NCBI RefSeq assembly: GCF_032854445.1
Contig: NC_088301.1
Span: 41,721,116 to 41,785,115, forward strand
Origin: Liolophura sinensis
Lineage: Eukaryota; Mollusca; Polyplacophora; Chitonida; Chitonidae
Direction of reading: 5' to 3'
Length of the DNA stretch: 64,000 nucleotides
The number at the start of each line of letters is the position of its first letter. The stretch's first letter is position 1. Position numbers and translations under genes: made by a program. A model generated the notes under the pieces. The model saw only the letters and a program-made list of their open reading frames with translations, searched no databases and was not told the DNA's origin. This document shows, piece after piece, positions 52,801-64,000 of this stretch.

Positions 52801-55800
52801 GAAGTGGCCATATTAGGTGGATGAATCAATCAAAATCAAGCAAATTGTGTCACTTGATAAAGAGAGCTAAATTTTAGGTGAAACACCATAATAATATATA
52901 TTATTTGCCCCAGGTCAAACCTCTTGCTGATCACTGTTGCCTTGGTATGTGTTTTGAATTGTTAACAGTCACGTTTCATTTTAAAGTCTCTGATGAAATC
53001 TCCTTGTAATCTGTCATTTGTGTATTGAGTAGGAGTGGCTAGTTTTGGTTATATGAAAGTCAGTTTCCTGAAAGATGGTATAATATCTTCATTTGCATCT
53101 GTGTGCTACTTTCTGTTTCTAACAAAAAAAATTTTTCCATGGAAAAATCTCAAGTACGGACAGTGTCCCAGTTAATAAATTTTTGCCTCTTTAAGAACTT
53201 TTATTCTTGTGGTGCTTATCCACAGATGGCTTGTTGAATATAAGCTTGAACTATTTTTACAATATATTGTCACAGAATATTACCTTAGCTATACTAAATT
53301 GAGCTGAACTCCCAAGTCATAAGTACATGAAATAGATTTAATTGTGTTAACATATCTGTAGATAGTACTTTTCAGCATATTACATTAGCTTGTGATAAAC
53401 ACTGCTAAAAAGGTAGATTCATTTGCACTCTAAGATTAACCCTAGTACACATACATTGTAGTTCGGCTAGTCCATAACATGTAATTTTGGAAATGGGAAT
53501 AAACATGATTTCGTCACAAAATTGTGGTTTTGCAAAAACGCCCATTACCTTCCTAGTGACCTACATTAAGCTTTTGGTGATAATGGTAAATGAACTATTA
53601 TTTTCATGTGTTAATTACTCTCAGTTGTGGGTCAACTGTTTCTTGATTGTCTTTATATGGTTATTTTGTACATGTTTGCATTTCTCTCCACAGGACTCCG
53701 ATTGGGACTCTACCGTTGACGCGGTCACACCAAGGAATCAAAAAGAACAGAATTACCAAGAAGTAAGTAATTATTACAGCCTAAACTAACTGTATTGAAA
53801 AAGGCTTGCACAAAATAAAAGACAGCTAAGCTGCACAAAAATTAATAGAACCAGCAGACTTTATTTTACAAAGTTTTATAAAACAAACAATACAAAGGTA
53901 CTTACATCAACATCATATCCAGAACAACAACAATGGTAAAATCCATAGACATAACAGGTAACACAAGTATGCTCAAGACTCTGTACTTCCTGAAGGCAAA
54001 TAAGAGCACAACGTAAGTCCACAGCAGGACTCAATATAATCTTCAAGTACAATATCAGTACACTTACAAAGTGCTCAGTACAAACAACTCACACAGGGAG
54101 TAATTCAAATGAAGCGAGCTGCTATGTGTTACACAGTACTAAGTTAAAAATTTGTGATGACAGTCAGCTGTTAAAGTGCTACACCACTAACTCTCCTAGC
54201 CTAAAGAACCACATTTCATGAATCACCAGCACACTCTGGAACTTTCTGCGCCAAACACTGGGGCACGGAAATACGTTAAACATAGGTTAGAGAGATTTTG
54301 TGTCGTGGTACATGCAGAAGGGCTGTGTACCTAACAGTAATCTCTTGTGAGCCATATAACCAGGGGTTTCAGGATAGCTGTTACACCCTCATGGCCAATC
54401 AGAATAATATCTCGGTAAATGATTAGATCTTGCTTAATCCAGTTGATCATTTGTGTAAAGTACACTGTAGAGTGCAATTTAAATACTATGATCTAATAAA
54501 TATGTTTGGATAACAGAATTTGTCATTTATTTCTGTTCTAAGTGTAAATGTATTCAGAAGGTTGATATACTCAGGGATTAAACAAACCCCTACAATCTAA
54601 AGAATAACCTGTGTCTTTATTATAATTTGAACAAGAAACAAAGGCTTTGTTTATTTTAATTTAACTTTAAATTAGGAAAAATGGCTTAGTTTTTTGAATA
54701 ACATGTAGAGCATCAGAAAGAATATGTAAGCAGTATGCATAACTATTTTCTAACTAACAAAACATTTAAAAACATTTAACATTTTAAAACGTTTTTTTTT
54801 TTGTCTAGTTCACAAATGAGGAAGAGGAAGGTCATTTTGAGGCCCTGACCACACAAGTTTCCATAGAACCAAGTGACCTTGACCTTCAGCTGGTGACACC
54901 TGTGCAGAGCACACCTGTGAAGACAAGGCCACAGAGGATGGCCCCAGGGCCTGGGGAAGAGGAGGATGAAGAGGAATCTGCATGGGACTCAGAGGTGCGT
55001 CATAATGATCCATGATGTTGAACAGACATTCATGATGCACAGATTAATGCTGGCTGCCATCGTAGAAGTGAAATATTTTTGAGTATGGCATAATATACCA
55101 ATTTTTTTGTTTAAAAATTAGTCCTATTTTAATGGTGTATTTAAAGCCATTCATAACTCTAGGCCAAAAAGCCTGACATTTACAAGATGAACAATATCCT
55201 GTTGAAGGTAGACAGGTGGATTGTTTTATCACATTTTAAGCGTATTTCCATCCAGAAAAATGACAGAAACTCCATGTAGATGTAATACAATTGATTTTCA
55301 TGTTTAGATCTATTATTTACCTAGATTACTTGAATCAAGGCATATAGGCTAGCATATGGATAATTTAGAACGAGAGAGAGAAATCAAATTGACATGTTTA
55401 AATTATAGTAATATTTACTGTATGTACTGTGTCTAATTTTTTTAAGGATGAGCTTTCCAACAGAGAGAAGAGTGCATCGTCACGGCGACCACCCCTCTCC
55501 ACTCAGAAGCCAGTTCAGGATGATTTGGAGTCAGAGGAGGAGGAGTCAATCAGTGAATGGGAGGTTGACAGACAGCGACAGAAGGTACACCACAACAGCA
55601 TATAGACCTCTGTGACACTGCTCTTTGGTTGTCAGCTATGCCAAATTTGGTCATTCCAAAATAAATACTGAAATCTGCAACTTTTACCGCTCCAATCAAC
55701 TTTAGGAAAACAGTTTTTCATATTTTTTGCCATTTTAGCCAGAACTTGTATTCTTTAGTAATGATATGAGGAAACAGATTTACGAGTATTTCTGAAATGA

Positions 55801-57105
55801 ATGTTTTAATTATCAAGGTGAATGTTCAGAACTTCTAAGGAATAATAAAATACATGTATCTTTCATGTATAAGAAGATTTCTTTCATTTAACAGTGTACT
55901 TCAGAATTATGCTGTAAAATTGAGCTGCACTATTGTAATAGCCATAAAGGAACAGATGAAGTCAAAACACAGAAAGAAATTTAAGCTCTTGTTCAGTGTT
56001 TTCCCGTGTTTGAATTCCACATCCATGCCTTTATTTTCGCAGGATAAACAGCAAGCTGAAGATGAAGAATATGAGAGACAGCAATTGCAACTGCAACATG
56101 AAGCTGAAGAAAGACAAAAAGAGCAAGAAACTGAACAACAAAGGCAAAATGAGGAAGCAGAACGACAAAGGCAAATGGAAGCTGAACGACAAAGGCAAAT
56201 GGAAACAGAACAACAAAGGCAAAGAGAAGAAGCTGAACGACAAAAGCAGCAGGAAGAAGCTGAACGACAAAGACAATTGGAGCGAGAAGCAGAACAGCGA
56301 AAACAGATGGAGCAAGAAGAAGAGCGCCGTAGACAAATTGAGGAAGAAGCAGAACGACAAAGACACAGGAAAGATGCAGCAGAGAGACACAGACAAATGG
56401 AAGAAGAGGCAGAGCGGCAAAGAAAATGGGAAGAAGAAAAGAATCAAAGGGAGGCATCAATTGCTCAAGAGGCAGAGATAGAACTACAGGTACTTGTTTC
56501 ATTTTATGTAAATAAGTTACACATGCTATGTCACAAAAATTGGCAATGTTTCATTGCATTCAGACAACACATTTTTCCTTTATGTTGTCATATGCTATGA
56601 ATTTGTTGGCCTCAACCAGTTTGAGCCAGCAAGCTGAACCCTTACTCTTAAAGTTCATATCTGTGTTTCAGAGAGAGAGAGCGAATCAGAATTACCAGTC
56701 AGCTGGGCAAGATCTCTTTAATGTAAGTATTGCTGGTAACTGTGGTTTCAGTGTAGTGCATCACCTGTTCATAAATTGTGGACGTCTAAATTAATGTGAA
56801 CTAATTCTTGCCCCTGTTTGATTGCGATTGTCGTTCATGAAATGGTTGTCCAGACTTTGTTTTTGCAAAACACTTCATCATTTTGAATTTCTGAAACTTA
56901 ACTCACGACTTTACCATGATAAGTTACAGTTTTTGTTTTGCTAGAGCTATAAACTTGGAATTCTTATTCAGTATAAAAACTAAGATAAGCTGTTGTGACA
57001 GCGTTATTGTCGTTCTTTTTGTCATTACCCACTTTGAATTTTGTTGTTGTCACAGGTCGGTAGTGGTGATGTTATCAGTGACCAAGATACACGGGAATTA
57101 CACAG
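34835..57105 (+). CDS. ANKRD26: ANKRD26-like ankyrin repeat and coiled-coil protein (3' end not found)
   Basis: Exons traced by splice sites and phase: 34835-35062, 36254-36368, 37457-37627, 38426-38532, 39071-39165, 39917-40123, 40438-40550, 41286-41312, 41993-42053, 42390-42595, 43347-43415, 43851-43929, 45225-45242, 46693-46850, 47302-47934, 48671-48736, 50792-50839, 51348-51422, 51876-51980, 53694-53762, 54809-54994, 55447-55584, 56043-56489, 56672-56722, 57056-57105. Together about 1,170 residues. The N terminus (MKKFFKGLGKK, then GYDVKEKELGKLHKAAWTGD) matches human ANKRD26 (MKKIF..., GKIHKAASVGDVAKV). Five ankyrin repeats follow (TPLHLACVSGH, TPLMR, DTALHLAVREG, CTPLHLAVLGK, TPLMLACQDG), then a long acidic linker and a 149-residue E/R/Q helix exon. 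Vertebrate ANKRD26 sits on centriolar distal appendages; the same place is inferred here. Oddity: exon 1 ends in phase 0 but exon 2 needs phase 2; five A's at 35055-35059 where four would read DKENRTPLHLAC. Exons after 57105 were not identified. Confidence 0.86.
35775..35858 (+). other. Possible cassette exon in intron 1 of the ANKRD26-like gene
   Basis: An 84 nt open segment flanked by CCAG| and GAG|GTAAGC and closing in phase 0 at both ends. It reads VDMLSERLGRKRS, then a Ser/Thr and Gly-rich stretch ending DGVVE. It looks coding in composition but does not join exon 2 in frame; it could join exon 1 as sequenced to exon 3 (37457). No family was recognised. Could be chance. Confidence 0.3.
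37698..37846 (+). repeat. tRNA-derived SINE, 3' half
   Basis: Plus-strand copy beginning at CTGTCAGCAACCTGCGGATG and ending with the ATATTCTTGAGTACGGCG block and five or more AAAT units. It is close to the family consensus, so relatively young; the tRNA-like head is absent (5' truncated). Lies in intron 3 of the ANKRD26-like gene. Confidence 0.92.
38609..38791 (+). repeat. tRNA-derived SINE, 5'-truncated
   Basis: Begins around the B-box-like GGGTTCAAGTACAGCTC and continues through the central block to ATATTCTTGAGTATGGCG and an (AAAT)n tail. Moderately diverged. Lies 77 bp past exon 4 of the ANKRD26-like gene. Confidence 0.9.
39326..39450 (+). repeat. SINE tRNA-like head fragment
   Basis: Plus-strand copy of the 5' tRNA-derived half only: GGGGGCTCTCCATGGCCAAG, then GACCCAGGAGCCTCTCAC and GCTGGCTTCCTCT. 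It stops before the central block. Diverged compared with the neighbouring full-length copy. Confidence 0.75.
39574..39831 (+). repeat. Full-length tRNA-derived SINE with 13 bp target site duplication
   Basis: The most complete copy in the window. Head GGGCCTCTGTGGCTCAGTTG contains an A-box (TGGCTCAGTTGG) and the tRNA region ends with a B-box (GAGTTCAAGTCC, about 39646-39657). A GC-rich centre, the ATATTCTTGAGTACAGCG block and an (AAAT)n tail follow. It is flanked by identical 13 bp duplications, TATTATGAAGTTG, at 39561-39573 and 39832-39844, a typical target duplication from LINE-mediated insertion. Confidence 0.95.
43196..43312 (+). repeat. Old diverged SINE remnant
   Basis: Contains GGTTCGATGGTTCACCCCAG, CAGTTTCCTCCATCCATAAA and GTCATATATGTGAAAAATTC, which parallel the centre and 3' part of the SINE family. 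Too diverged for subfamily placement. Lies just before the exon at 43347. Confidence 0.55.
49150..49680 (+). repeat. 29 bp minisatellite in an intron of the ANKRD26-like gene
   Basis: About 18 tandem copies of a 29 bp unit containing ACATTGATATGTTTGAGGCA and a variable ACATTCG/GTGTTCG half. Long minus-strand open frames over it are products of the repeat and not genes. It lies in the intron between exons 48671-48736 and 50792-50839. Confidence 0.93.
55044..55100 (+). repeat. Short SINE 3' fragment
   Basis: TTAATGCTGGCTGCCATCG followed by GTGAAATATTTTTGAGTATG, matching the 3' end of the SINE family; no head and a degraded tail. It lies 50 bp past the exon ending at 54994. Confidence 0.75.
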
Positions 57106-57369
57106 GTGAGTGAATTTGTACATGGGATAGCTGAAGAAATCGTTGATAATCTCTCCACCCCACTGAAACTTCTATTGTTGTTGTCTGTGTGCTTCATGCA
57201 CGAATTTTTCATTTTATTTTCTGTAGTTGTCTGTGTGCTTCATGCACGAATTTTTCATTTTATTTCCTGTCTTTGTCAGTGTGTGCTTCGGGCTTCGTGC
57301 TTGGGTGTATAAAATGCCCTGGTTGGTCAAGACAGGTGTTACACAAGCCTCATTGGTTAAGTATAAGTA

Positions 57370-58030
57370 TTGATGACATCAGTATTTGTTTGTGTAAAGA
57401 TAAGAATTGATGACATCAGTGTTTGTGTAAAGATAAGTATTGATGACATCAGTATTTGTAGGTGTAAAGATAAGTATTGATGACATCAGTATTTGTTGGT
57501 GTAAAGATAAGTATTGATGACATCAGTGTTTATGTAAAGATAAGTATTGATGACATCAGTATTTGTTTGTGTAAAGATAAGTATTGATGACATCAGTATT
57601 TGTAGGTGTAAAGATAAGTATTGATGACATCAGTATTTGTTGGTGTAAAGATAAGAATTGATAACATCAGTGTTTGTGTAAAGATAAGTATTGATGACAT
57701 CAGTATTTGTTAGTGTAAAGATAAGTATTGATGACATCAGTGTTTGTGTAAAGATAAGTATTGATGACATCAGTATTTGTTTGTGTAAAGATAAGTATTG
57801 ATGACATCAGTATTTGTAGGTTAAAGATAAGTATTGATGACATCAGTATTTGTTGGTGTAAAGATAAGTATTGATGACATCAGTATTTGTAAAGATAAGT
57901 ATTGATGACATCAGTATTTGTAGGTGTAAAGATAAGTATTGATGACATCAGTATTTGTAGGTGTAAAGATAAGTATTGATGACATCAGTATTTGTTGGTG
58001 TAGAGATAAGTGTTGATGACATCAGTATTC
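57370..58030 (+). repeat. ~30-37 bp minisatellite with alternating unit length
   Basis: About 20 copies of a unit containing GTAAAGATAAGTATTGATGA and CATCAGTATTTGT. Two classes alternate: a longer unit with an extra TTGGTGT/TAGGTGT segment and a shorter one reading CAGTGTTTGTGTAAAG. It begins about 260 bp downstream of the donor at 57106. Confidence 0.93.
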
Positions 58031-61000
58031 ATTGTTTTATTGGTGCTACTGTATGAACTTATATTTCTTGGAAAGGACAACCTTGTGTTTTAGTTTAAGA
58101 AATTAGGAAATAGAACTAACCAAGCTTCATCTGTATACAAATACAACTTTGGTTTTTGTCTGTCAAAACTATGGTCCAACTGTGCTGTCACACATCTGCT
58201 AATCACATTGTTCCAATTTTATACCTTGTGTAGAAGATATTCATGTATTAAGTTGGCTCTTTGCTTTCCTAATTATAAGCAGTGATTGTGAGTTTTAATT
58301 TGATTATTCCCAAGCATAAGAAAGCTACAGCCCGATGAAAAAGGAATAAATAAGTAAATAAATAATAAATAAATAAATGCCACATTAAGAGTATCTCCGC
58401 CATATTGTGGTAGTTACCATTTGAACAGGCTCACAGAAAAACGGCTACTATGATAATTTTCAGTAGTTTTGCTACATGTGCCTTATTCCCAACATATGAT
58501 TGTTATCTTGGCCTTCATTTTATATATTTACACAAGAGTTATACATCTATATAAATATTGTGGTGGTATCAGACATGATTGTGGCACCTATAGTATCATG
58601 ATCATATAAATAGTGTGGGTAATTCCAAAAATTCATTAATTAATTTCCATCAGTTTATACAAGGCTTTATATTCACATATTCAACATGAATATTATGAAA
58701 ATTATATTGGGTTCCAGCATTACCCATTTATATTTTGACTACTGAACAGTTCTTAATGAATTGTATTTTTTTTTTTTTTTTTTTAATGGAATATTGCTCA
58801 GGATAGTAAGTCCTCCACCTTTGTGACAGATAAGTATTTCTCCGATGGCTGTGGAAAGTCCCAACATGCACACCAGTACCCACACAGCATGTGTTTTTTC
58901 TATCCAGTATGTATCTGTAGGATGGGAATATGGACCTTTGTAGTCTGTCTTTAACTTTTTATTGACCTGCCTAATAGTGGCATTTTCTAGGTAATTAGGT
59001 GGTAATCTGCTTGTCTCCCAGCATGGTTATCTGTTCACAGTGCATTATGTGAGAGTCTGTCTGGGTGCCTATTATCTACAGGTTCTGTTGAACAGAATTT
59101 GGCAACATGCCAGATTGTCTGAGGCATGATCTGATTCATGGGGTATTTGAAAAGGACAGTTTTGTTACTGGCAGTTCCACTGATGGATTGGTTGACGCAT
59201 GGCCTTTGATCCCCCAGGGTGTTAGGTGTTTGGGTTTTACTATCTCTAATCCACTCAGGTACGCAGCTTGTGACACTGTTACAGGCTACAGGAGCCTTAT
59301 GTGTCAGAGGCAAAGTTCATAGATAAGAACTACTTATTTCAGGTGTTACATTTTTGCACCCTTGACTGGTGTAATAATGTGGCTATGTACACATCGCGAT
59401 CGTTGTAGAACGTGGCACCCACGCTGACTAAAAGAGGCCTCCCAGCAAATATTGTAAGGTGGATAGGCAGAAGGGTGATTTGGGCCTCAGCTTGAACAAA
59501 GTTGGTTGCTGGGGGTAGAGTATCTGGTGCTGTTTCAAGAACGTGAGGCCTGAAGCTATGTTTTCTCTGGGGACACAAAGCTCATGTGGCATGTTTAGGG
59601 ATGATGGTTTCGCAGGGATGGATGGGTGCAGAGGATTCAACTATAGCTCTGCCAGCCACTTGTTTCTTCTGCAGTGAGTTTATAACTTTAAAACAAAAAA
59701 AAGGCTATAGCCTAAGTGTGTACACTTGTTGAATCAGGGTTATATCCTTAAGTCCTCACTTGATTTTGGAAATAATAATAAAAATGATGTACAAAAAGTA
59801 TGCAGCCTTATCAGCAACACAGTGGTTTCACACATTATTTAAAATGTATGCATGCATGAAAAGGAAATCATTTTCAAGATGTAAACAATAGAAACGTAAT
59901 TCCAAAAGGTAAGATTTTGATTGATTATATCTGATTTTTGTTATTTTTCTTTTTCTGGAGAAGTATTTTGAACACTTTAAATGTACAACAATAGAAGAAT
60001 TTACAAAAGTCCTCATGTATTGTGAAAATGACATGTCTGAAACGTGGTGCATAGTTGCCGGACATGTTTACCTCGTCCTGATGGTTTTGCGTGTTTATTT
60101 CTTCCACAAGATAACCAAGACAAAATGTAATCCAATCGAGTGCAGGCCATGGGCTACAAAAAAGTTAATGAATGTTTACTGAACCCTATTAAATAGGATG
60201 TTACTGTTTAAATTAAATTAAATTAAATTTATTTAAACTATGATTGCATTACTTACATGTTGACATGATGTTCATATGTTCAACTCCTGACCATTTGAAA
60301 TTTCTGACATATACATTAGAAAGATAAAGTGTGCTAAAATAGTTTCATTCTGGCAGTAGAGAATGAAATAGTATTAAATTTTATTTTTATGTTTTTTGTT
60401 GGTTCTTTTTGAGAATACGTTGAAATATGCAGTTGGTGACCGCTTAGAAAGAGGTTAAAACGATTGTTAGTTCTTTTTAGGCCACCCACGAGTGACTGGC
60501 AGAAACTACTAAGAGCATTGTCACTGAGGAGGCGCCTTATTTACCGTGTCCTGAGAATTAACTTGTCACTGATATGAAAAAAGATAGAGATCTCATTGCA
60601 CTCTGACATTAGCTGGTGTCAGTTCTGTAATAGATGTAGCTGCCTTTTGGAGCGGTGTAATTATGAGCCTTTATCTTTTTTTTTTATTCTGATGCTATAC
60701 CTTGCAGAGGAAGAAATAGAGACAAAAGCTAATCGTAAATGCTAAAAATAAGTGTGACATTTGTTTTTATTTAGTTTCTCAAACTGCTGAAAAATGATAA
60801 GCTACATGTATGTAATAGTTTTTAGTGTGACACAGGTTTCAGATGTAATAAATAATCCAAAAGTGTTCTCTCTTGAAGTGTGGCTCAAAAACTTCACTGA
60901 AGATTTGAAGTTTATAAGTTCATTTAAGGAGAAAAACTGCCTTCTCATGGCCATTACAAATAGTTTTAGGACCTGTCCTGCTAGAGATCTGTTTGTACCT

Positions 61001-62308
61001 GTTGGCATTAGTTGGAGTTGACCAGGGAACATATATGCTGATAACATCTCACCAATTACTGGCCATTACAGCTTTTGTGTACTAAGGTCTTCTGTTGCAG
61101 AAATTAGAGCTCTTTGACATAAGTGTCATGCTACATGGGCCCTTGTACTTAATTTGCTACTTGTATGTTGGCTGTCTTAATGTGGGAATGCTGTTCTCTT
61201 TACCCCAAACCCTATGGAAGGTATTTCTGTTAATGTACACATCTAGAGATTTTAAGAAGAAAAGACTTAACAACAGTTGAACATTTCATGCAAGACTTGA
61301 TGTCATGTTAAATGTCTTTATGATAGTTTTTATGAAGGTAGCACCTGTTTATGGTGTTCAAGTTGTCTTGAATAGTCAGAGCTCTATATGATACAAAAAT
61401 AGCCATACCTACATGCACTTTTCATTTTTCAAATGAAAATCAATATCTGTGGATTTGCCCTCTTATAAACTTGCACAGCGTTGATGAATAATGTCGTGAC
61501 AATATGTAAATGCCTCAAAATGTCACCATGGTTCTGCGGTTGTAAAGTTGCTGCTGCCTTTGACTGTGCAGGCATGTGACTACCAGTGGGGTGCGTTTTG
61601 TGCGAGTGTGTTGGCTTGGTGTCACAGCTGTCCGACTACATCCAGGACAGGTTGAGCTGTCCTTTCCCTAACTGTGTATTGATCCGCTGTTATTGCATCC
61701 TGACGATTAGTGTCTAGGTAAAATACAGTTCGGCCTCTGGCCAGCTGGGCACTAGCGACAGCATCAGGATACTGAATACAAGAGTGAAAATCAACAGAAG
61801 GGTTTATGATGGATGGTTTGTGATATCAGGGAAGTCATCAGATTTCCAGCTTTACCTGGTAAGAATTCATGCAGAAAAAAAATTTATACCCTTTATGTGA
61901 TTTAGTTGGTTGCCTTACGATGTAGATGAGATACATCTAGGGACAGAAGATATAGAAGACAAAACCATACAGGATTTACTTGTTGCATTTCATTTTTGAC
62001 GTGACAAAACCTTTGTGAGGGAAGGAGTTGCTGCACACAGGGACATGCCCTTAGCATGTACTTAGCTAAATTTGTTATGCTGGGTACAATATGTGGGGGT
62101 GAGGTAATGGTTTCAAACTTAGTTATCTGACAGTAATTTGATCAATAGTTACTTTGGCAATGTATGCAGTGTGTCTGACTCTTCGTTACATTTGAGTCTA
62201 TGAAAGGACTCAAGCTAAAGTAGGCCAGACATGCTTGTGTTGGATTGTAGGTGAGAGAGATGTTGCTTCTGCATGTCTGAGTTTAAGTTTGCCATTTAAT
62301 GAGAAAGG

Positions 62309-62388
62309 TGGTTTCCTTCTATTATAATGCTAGGTGCCATGGTATAAGTGAAACATTCTTGAGTAAAACACCAAATCAAATAAATAAC
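62309..62388 (+). repeat. Short SINE 3' fragment
   Basis: TTATAATGCTAGGTGCCATG, then GTATAAGTGAAACATTCTTG and AAACACCAAATCAAATAAAT. This is the last third of the SINE family with a small deletion in the conserved block. Confidence 0.8.
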
Positions 62389-64000
62389 TATTAAGAAAAG
62401 AAATAGTAACACAATAAATTACATTGATAGCATTCTGTATTTCTCACAGATCAAGAGGGCAAGTTTAGTTTTAGCAAGAGTTTTTTTGAAATTAGTATAC
62501 ATACATGCATCATTTTTTGTTTCAAATTTACACAAAGCTATGTCTTTATGAAGTTGTTTTCCTGACATCAGTTTGTGTATGAGATATATGATTATGTTTG
62601 ACAGTGTGGATTTGTAATCAGGCTAGCCCTCAGTGAATTCCATGTGCTGAATTCTCATTGCCTCAGACAGAGAGGGCATATATTTGTTGAAAGTGACGGT
62701 GGTGGTGTTTTTATCAGTTTTGGAACTCAGTGTCTTTCATCTCATTGAATTCCCAAACAGGCTTTGTTCCTTAATCTAATGGCCTACTTATCTACCTTAT
62801 TCCTCTCTATTGGGATAGTCTGGCACAAACAACTGGGGTGCTTGGTTAATCTGCTAATCTGATTTACCTGTAATCCTGTTTAGCACATTAACTCTTGACA
62901 ATAGACCATACAGCAGGTAAGCAGTGTTCAGATCTGGACGTGCCTGGCATTGTTTTATACAGGTAAAGCCACGTTGAAGTCATAGGACTTGCATACCTCA
63001 GGTTTATTAGGTATGGAGATGTTGTGCAATCTACACACACTACCTGAGATTTACCTGTATTGGAGATCAGTATGCATCTAGCTGTGTATAACCATATTAC
63101 TGGTATAGCAAGCAGAATTTTTTTATTTGATTGGTTCTTTTATAAGGACACCCACATTAAGTTCACATCTTTTCCACAGTCACCATGAATGTCTTGTGAC
63201 TGAGGGACATCTTTGTGATTGGCTATTTCTTTGTAACTGCAAATGCGTGGATGTACAGAAACAACCAAGACACTGCAGATATTGGTATGTTTTTATACAC
63301 AAGGTTTCAGAACATAAAATAATACCATTTCAGAGCAATTAGTGCTGTTCCATGGGACAGCAAATTAAGGATGAGTGCCCTGTTCTACACATGAGTCTCA
63401 GTACTTTGACCGTGTGAGATAAAATGAAGACACACCTGCATATTAAGTGTAGTTGAGATGCTGTGTGGAATGACCCAGGCACATTTCAATGATTGCTGTC
63501 ACCAGTGTGTCTTTGCTGTAGTCTTTCATATCATAATAAAAATATCACATGGGTGCAATATGTTCCATCTAGGTTTCATCCAGGTTATACATGTATCTGT
63601 CAATGTGATACAGAGTATGTCCTGCTTGCTATATTAACAAATTCATTTTGCCTTGTCAGTAAGATCAGTATAAATCTTTTAACCACATTAAACACTTCTC
63701 TGAACATGACAAAGAGCAGTGGCAGGGTGTCTATCTTCCATGTAATCACAGTAAGTGGTCACAACATCTGAGGTAGGTTTGTCCCTCGTTTTGTATCCGA
63801 AACAACAGTTTGAATGTTTGATTTTACCCAAAGATATGGATTGTGCCATATGCCCACATTTGTAGCTGTGTATATCACTCAGTCTATCAAATTTTCGACA
63901 TTCTACCTTTTAACATGGACCATTCTCTTAACCATGAGGTCACAAAAGGTCACAGATATTGGGAATTAATGCTTATTTGTATAGCTTGCTGCGCTGAGTG

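Larger units (their letters stand above)
57106..64000. other. Presumed intron or 3' region of the ANKRD26-like gene; no confident exon
   Basis: The exon ending at 57105 leaves two bases of a split codon and a good GTGAGT donor, so transcription should continue. In the following 6.9 kb I found the minisatellite at 57370-58030, a SINE tail fragment at 62309-62388 and several simple repeats, but no exon with clear conservation. A weak terminal-exon candidate is at 60481-60577. A GC-richer non-repetitive patch at 59390-59660 has no coding signal. Confidence 0.5.

Noticed and set aside
55993-56502. Antisense Leu/Phe/Val-rich open frames that look like membrane proteins
   Set aside because: They are the complement of GAR/CAR-rich codons in the E/R/Q coiled-coil exon; the sense frame is supported by splicing.
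59390-59660. GC-richer block with overlapping minus-strand frames
   Set aside because: No conserved protein or splice structure; could be a regulatory element, but nothing in the sequence shows it.
60794-61021. 75-codon plus-strand open frame after an ACACAG
   Set aside because: It has an acceptor-like AG but no matching donor in phase with the ANKRD26-like gene, and no recognisable motif.

Overview
This is animal nuclear DNA: AT-rich, with GT-AG introns, conserved exons scattered over kilobases, tRNA-derived SINEs with AAAT-type tails, and many tandem arrays. The SINE 3' end (ATATTCTTGAGTACGGCG) resembles elements I associate with molluscs, so a mollusc or another lophotrochozoan is the best guess; the species is not determined.

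Layout. 1-5604 holds no gene I can support. 5605-12470 (+) is a nine-exon transporter gene of the SLC2A13 (HMIT, proton/myo-inositol cotransporter) family. 12471-18891 is a tail-to-tail intergenic region with a degenerate ~39 bp array, a SINE and a TA microsatellite. 18892-29321 (-) is a second SLC2A13-type gene with the same nine-exon structure, intact over 607 residues. 29322-31195 is a head-to-head intergenic region, followed at 31196-31515 (+) by a short CARD-only gene. 31860-34600 is intergenic with SINE copies. From 34835 (+) to at least 57105 runs a large ANKRD26-like gene: an N-terminal ankyrin block, a long acidic linker built from many small, mostly phase-0 exons, and the start of an E/R/Q-rich coiled coil. 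Its 3' end was not found and probably lies beyond position 64000.

The two transporters look like an old inverted duplicate pair. Each has a large minisatellite in an intron. The array in the first gene (8022-9300) is made from copies of that gene's own exon 4 / intron 4 junction, so it contains about forty potential 5' splice sites; this is the most unusual feature seen.

The first transporter and the ANKRD26-like gene each have single-base frame discrepancies at short homopolymers inside otherwise conserved exons. These look more like assembly errors than gene decay. ANKRD26 in vertebrates recruits the PIDDosome to centrioles, and the neighbouring CARD is of the caspase-2/RAIDD type, so their proximity is worth noting, though it proves nothing. 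No retrovirus-like, Polinton-like or toxin element was recognised.
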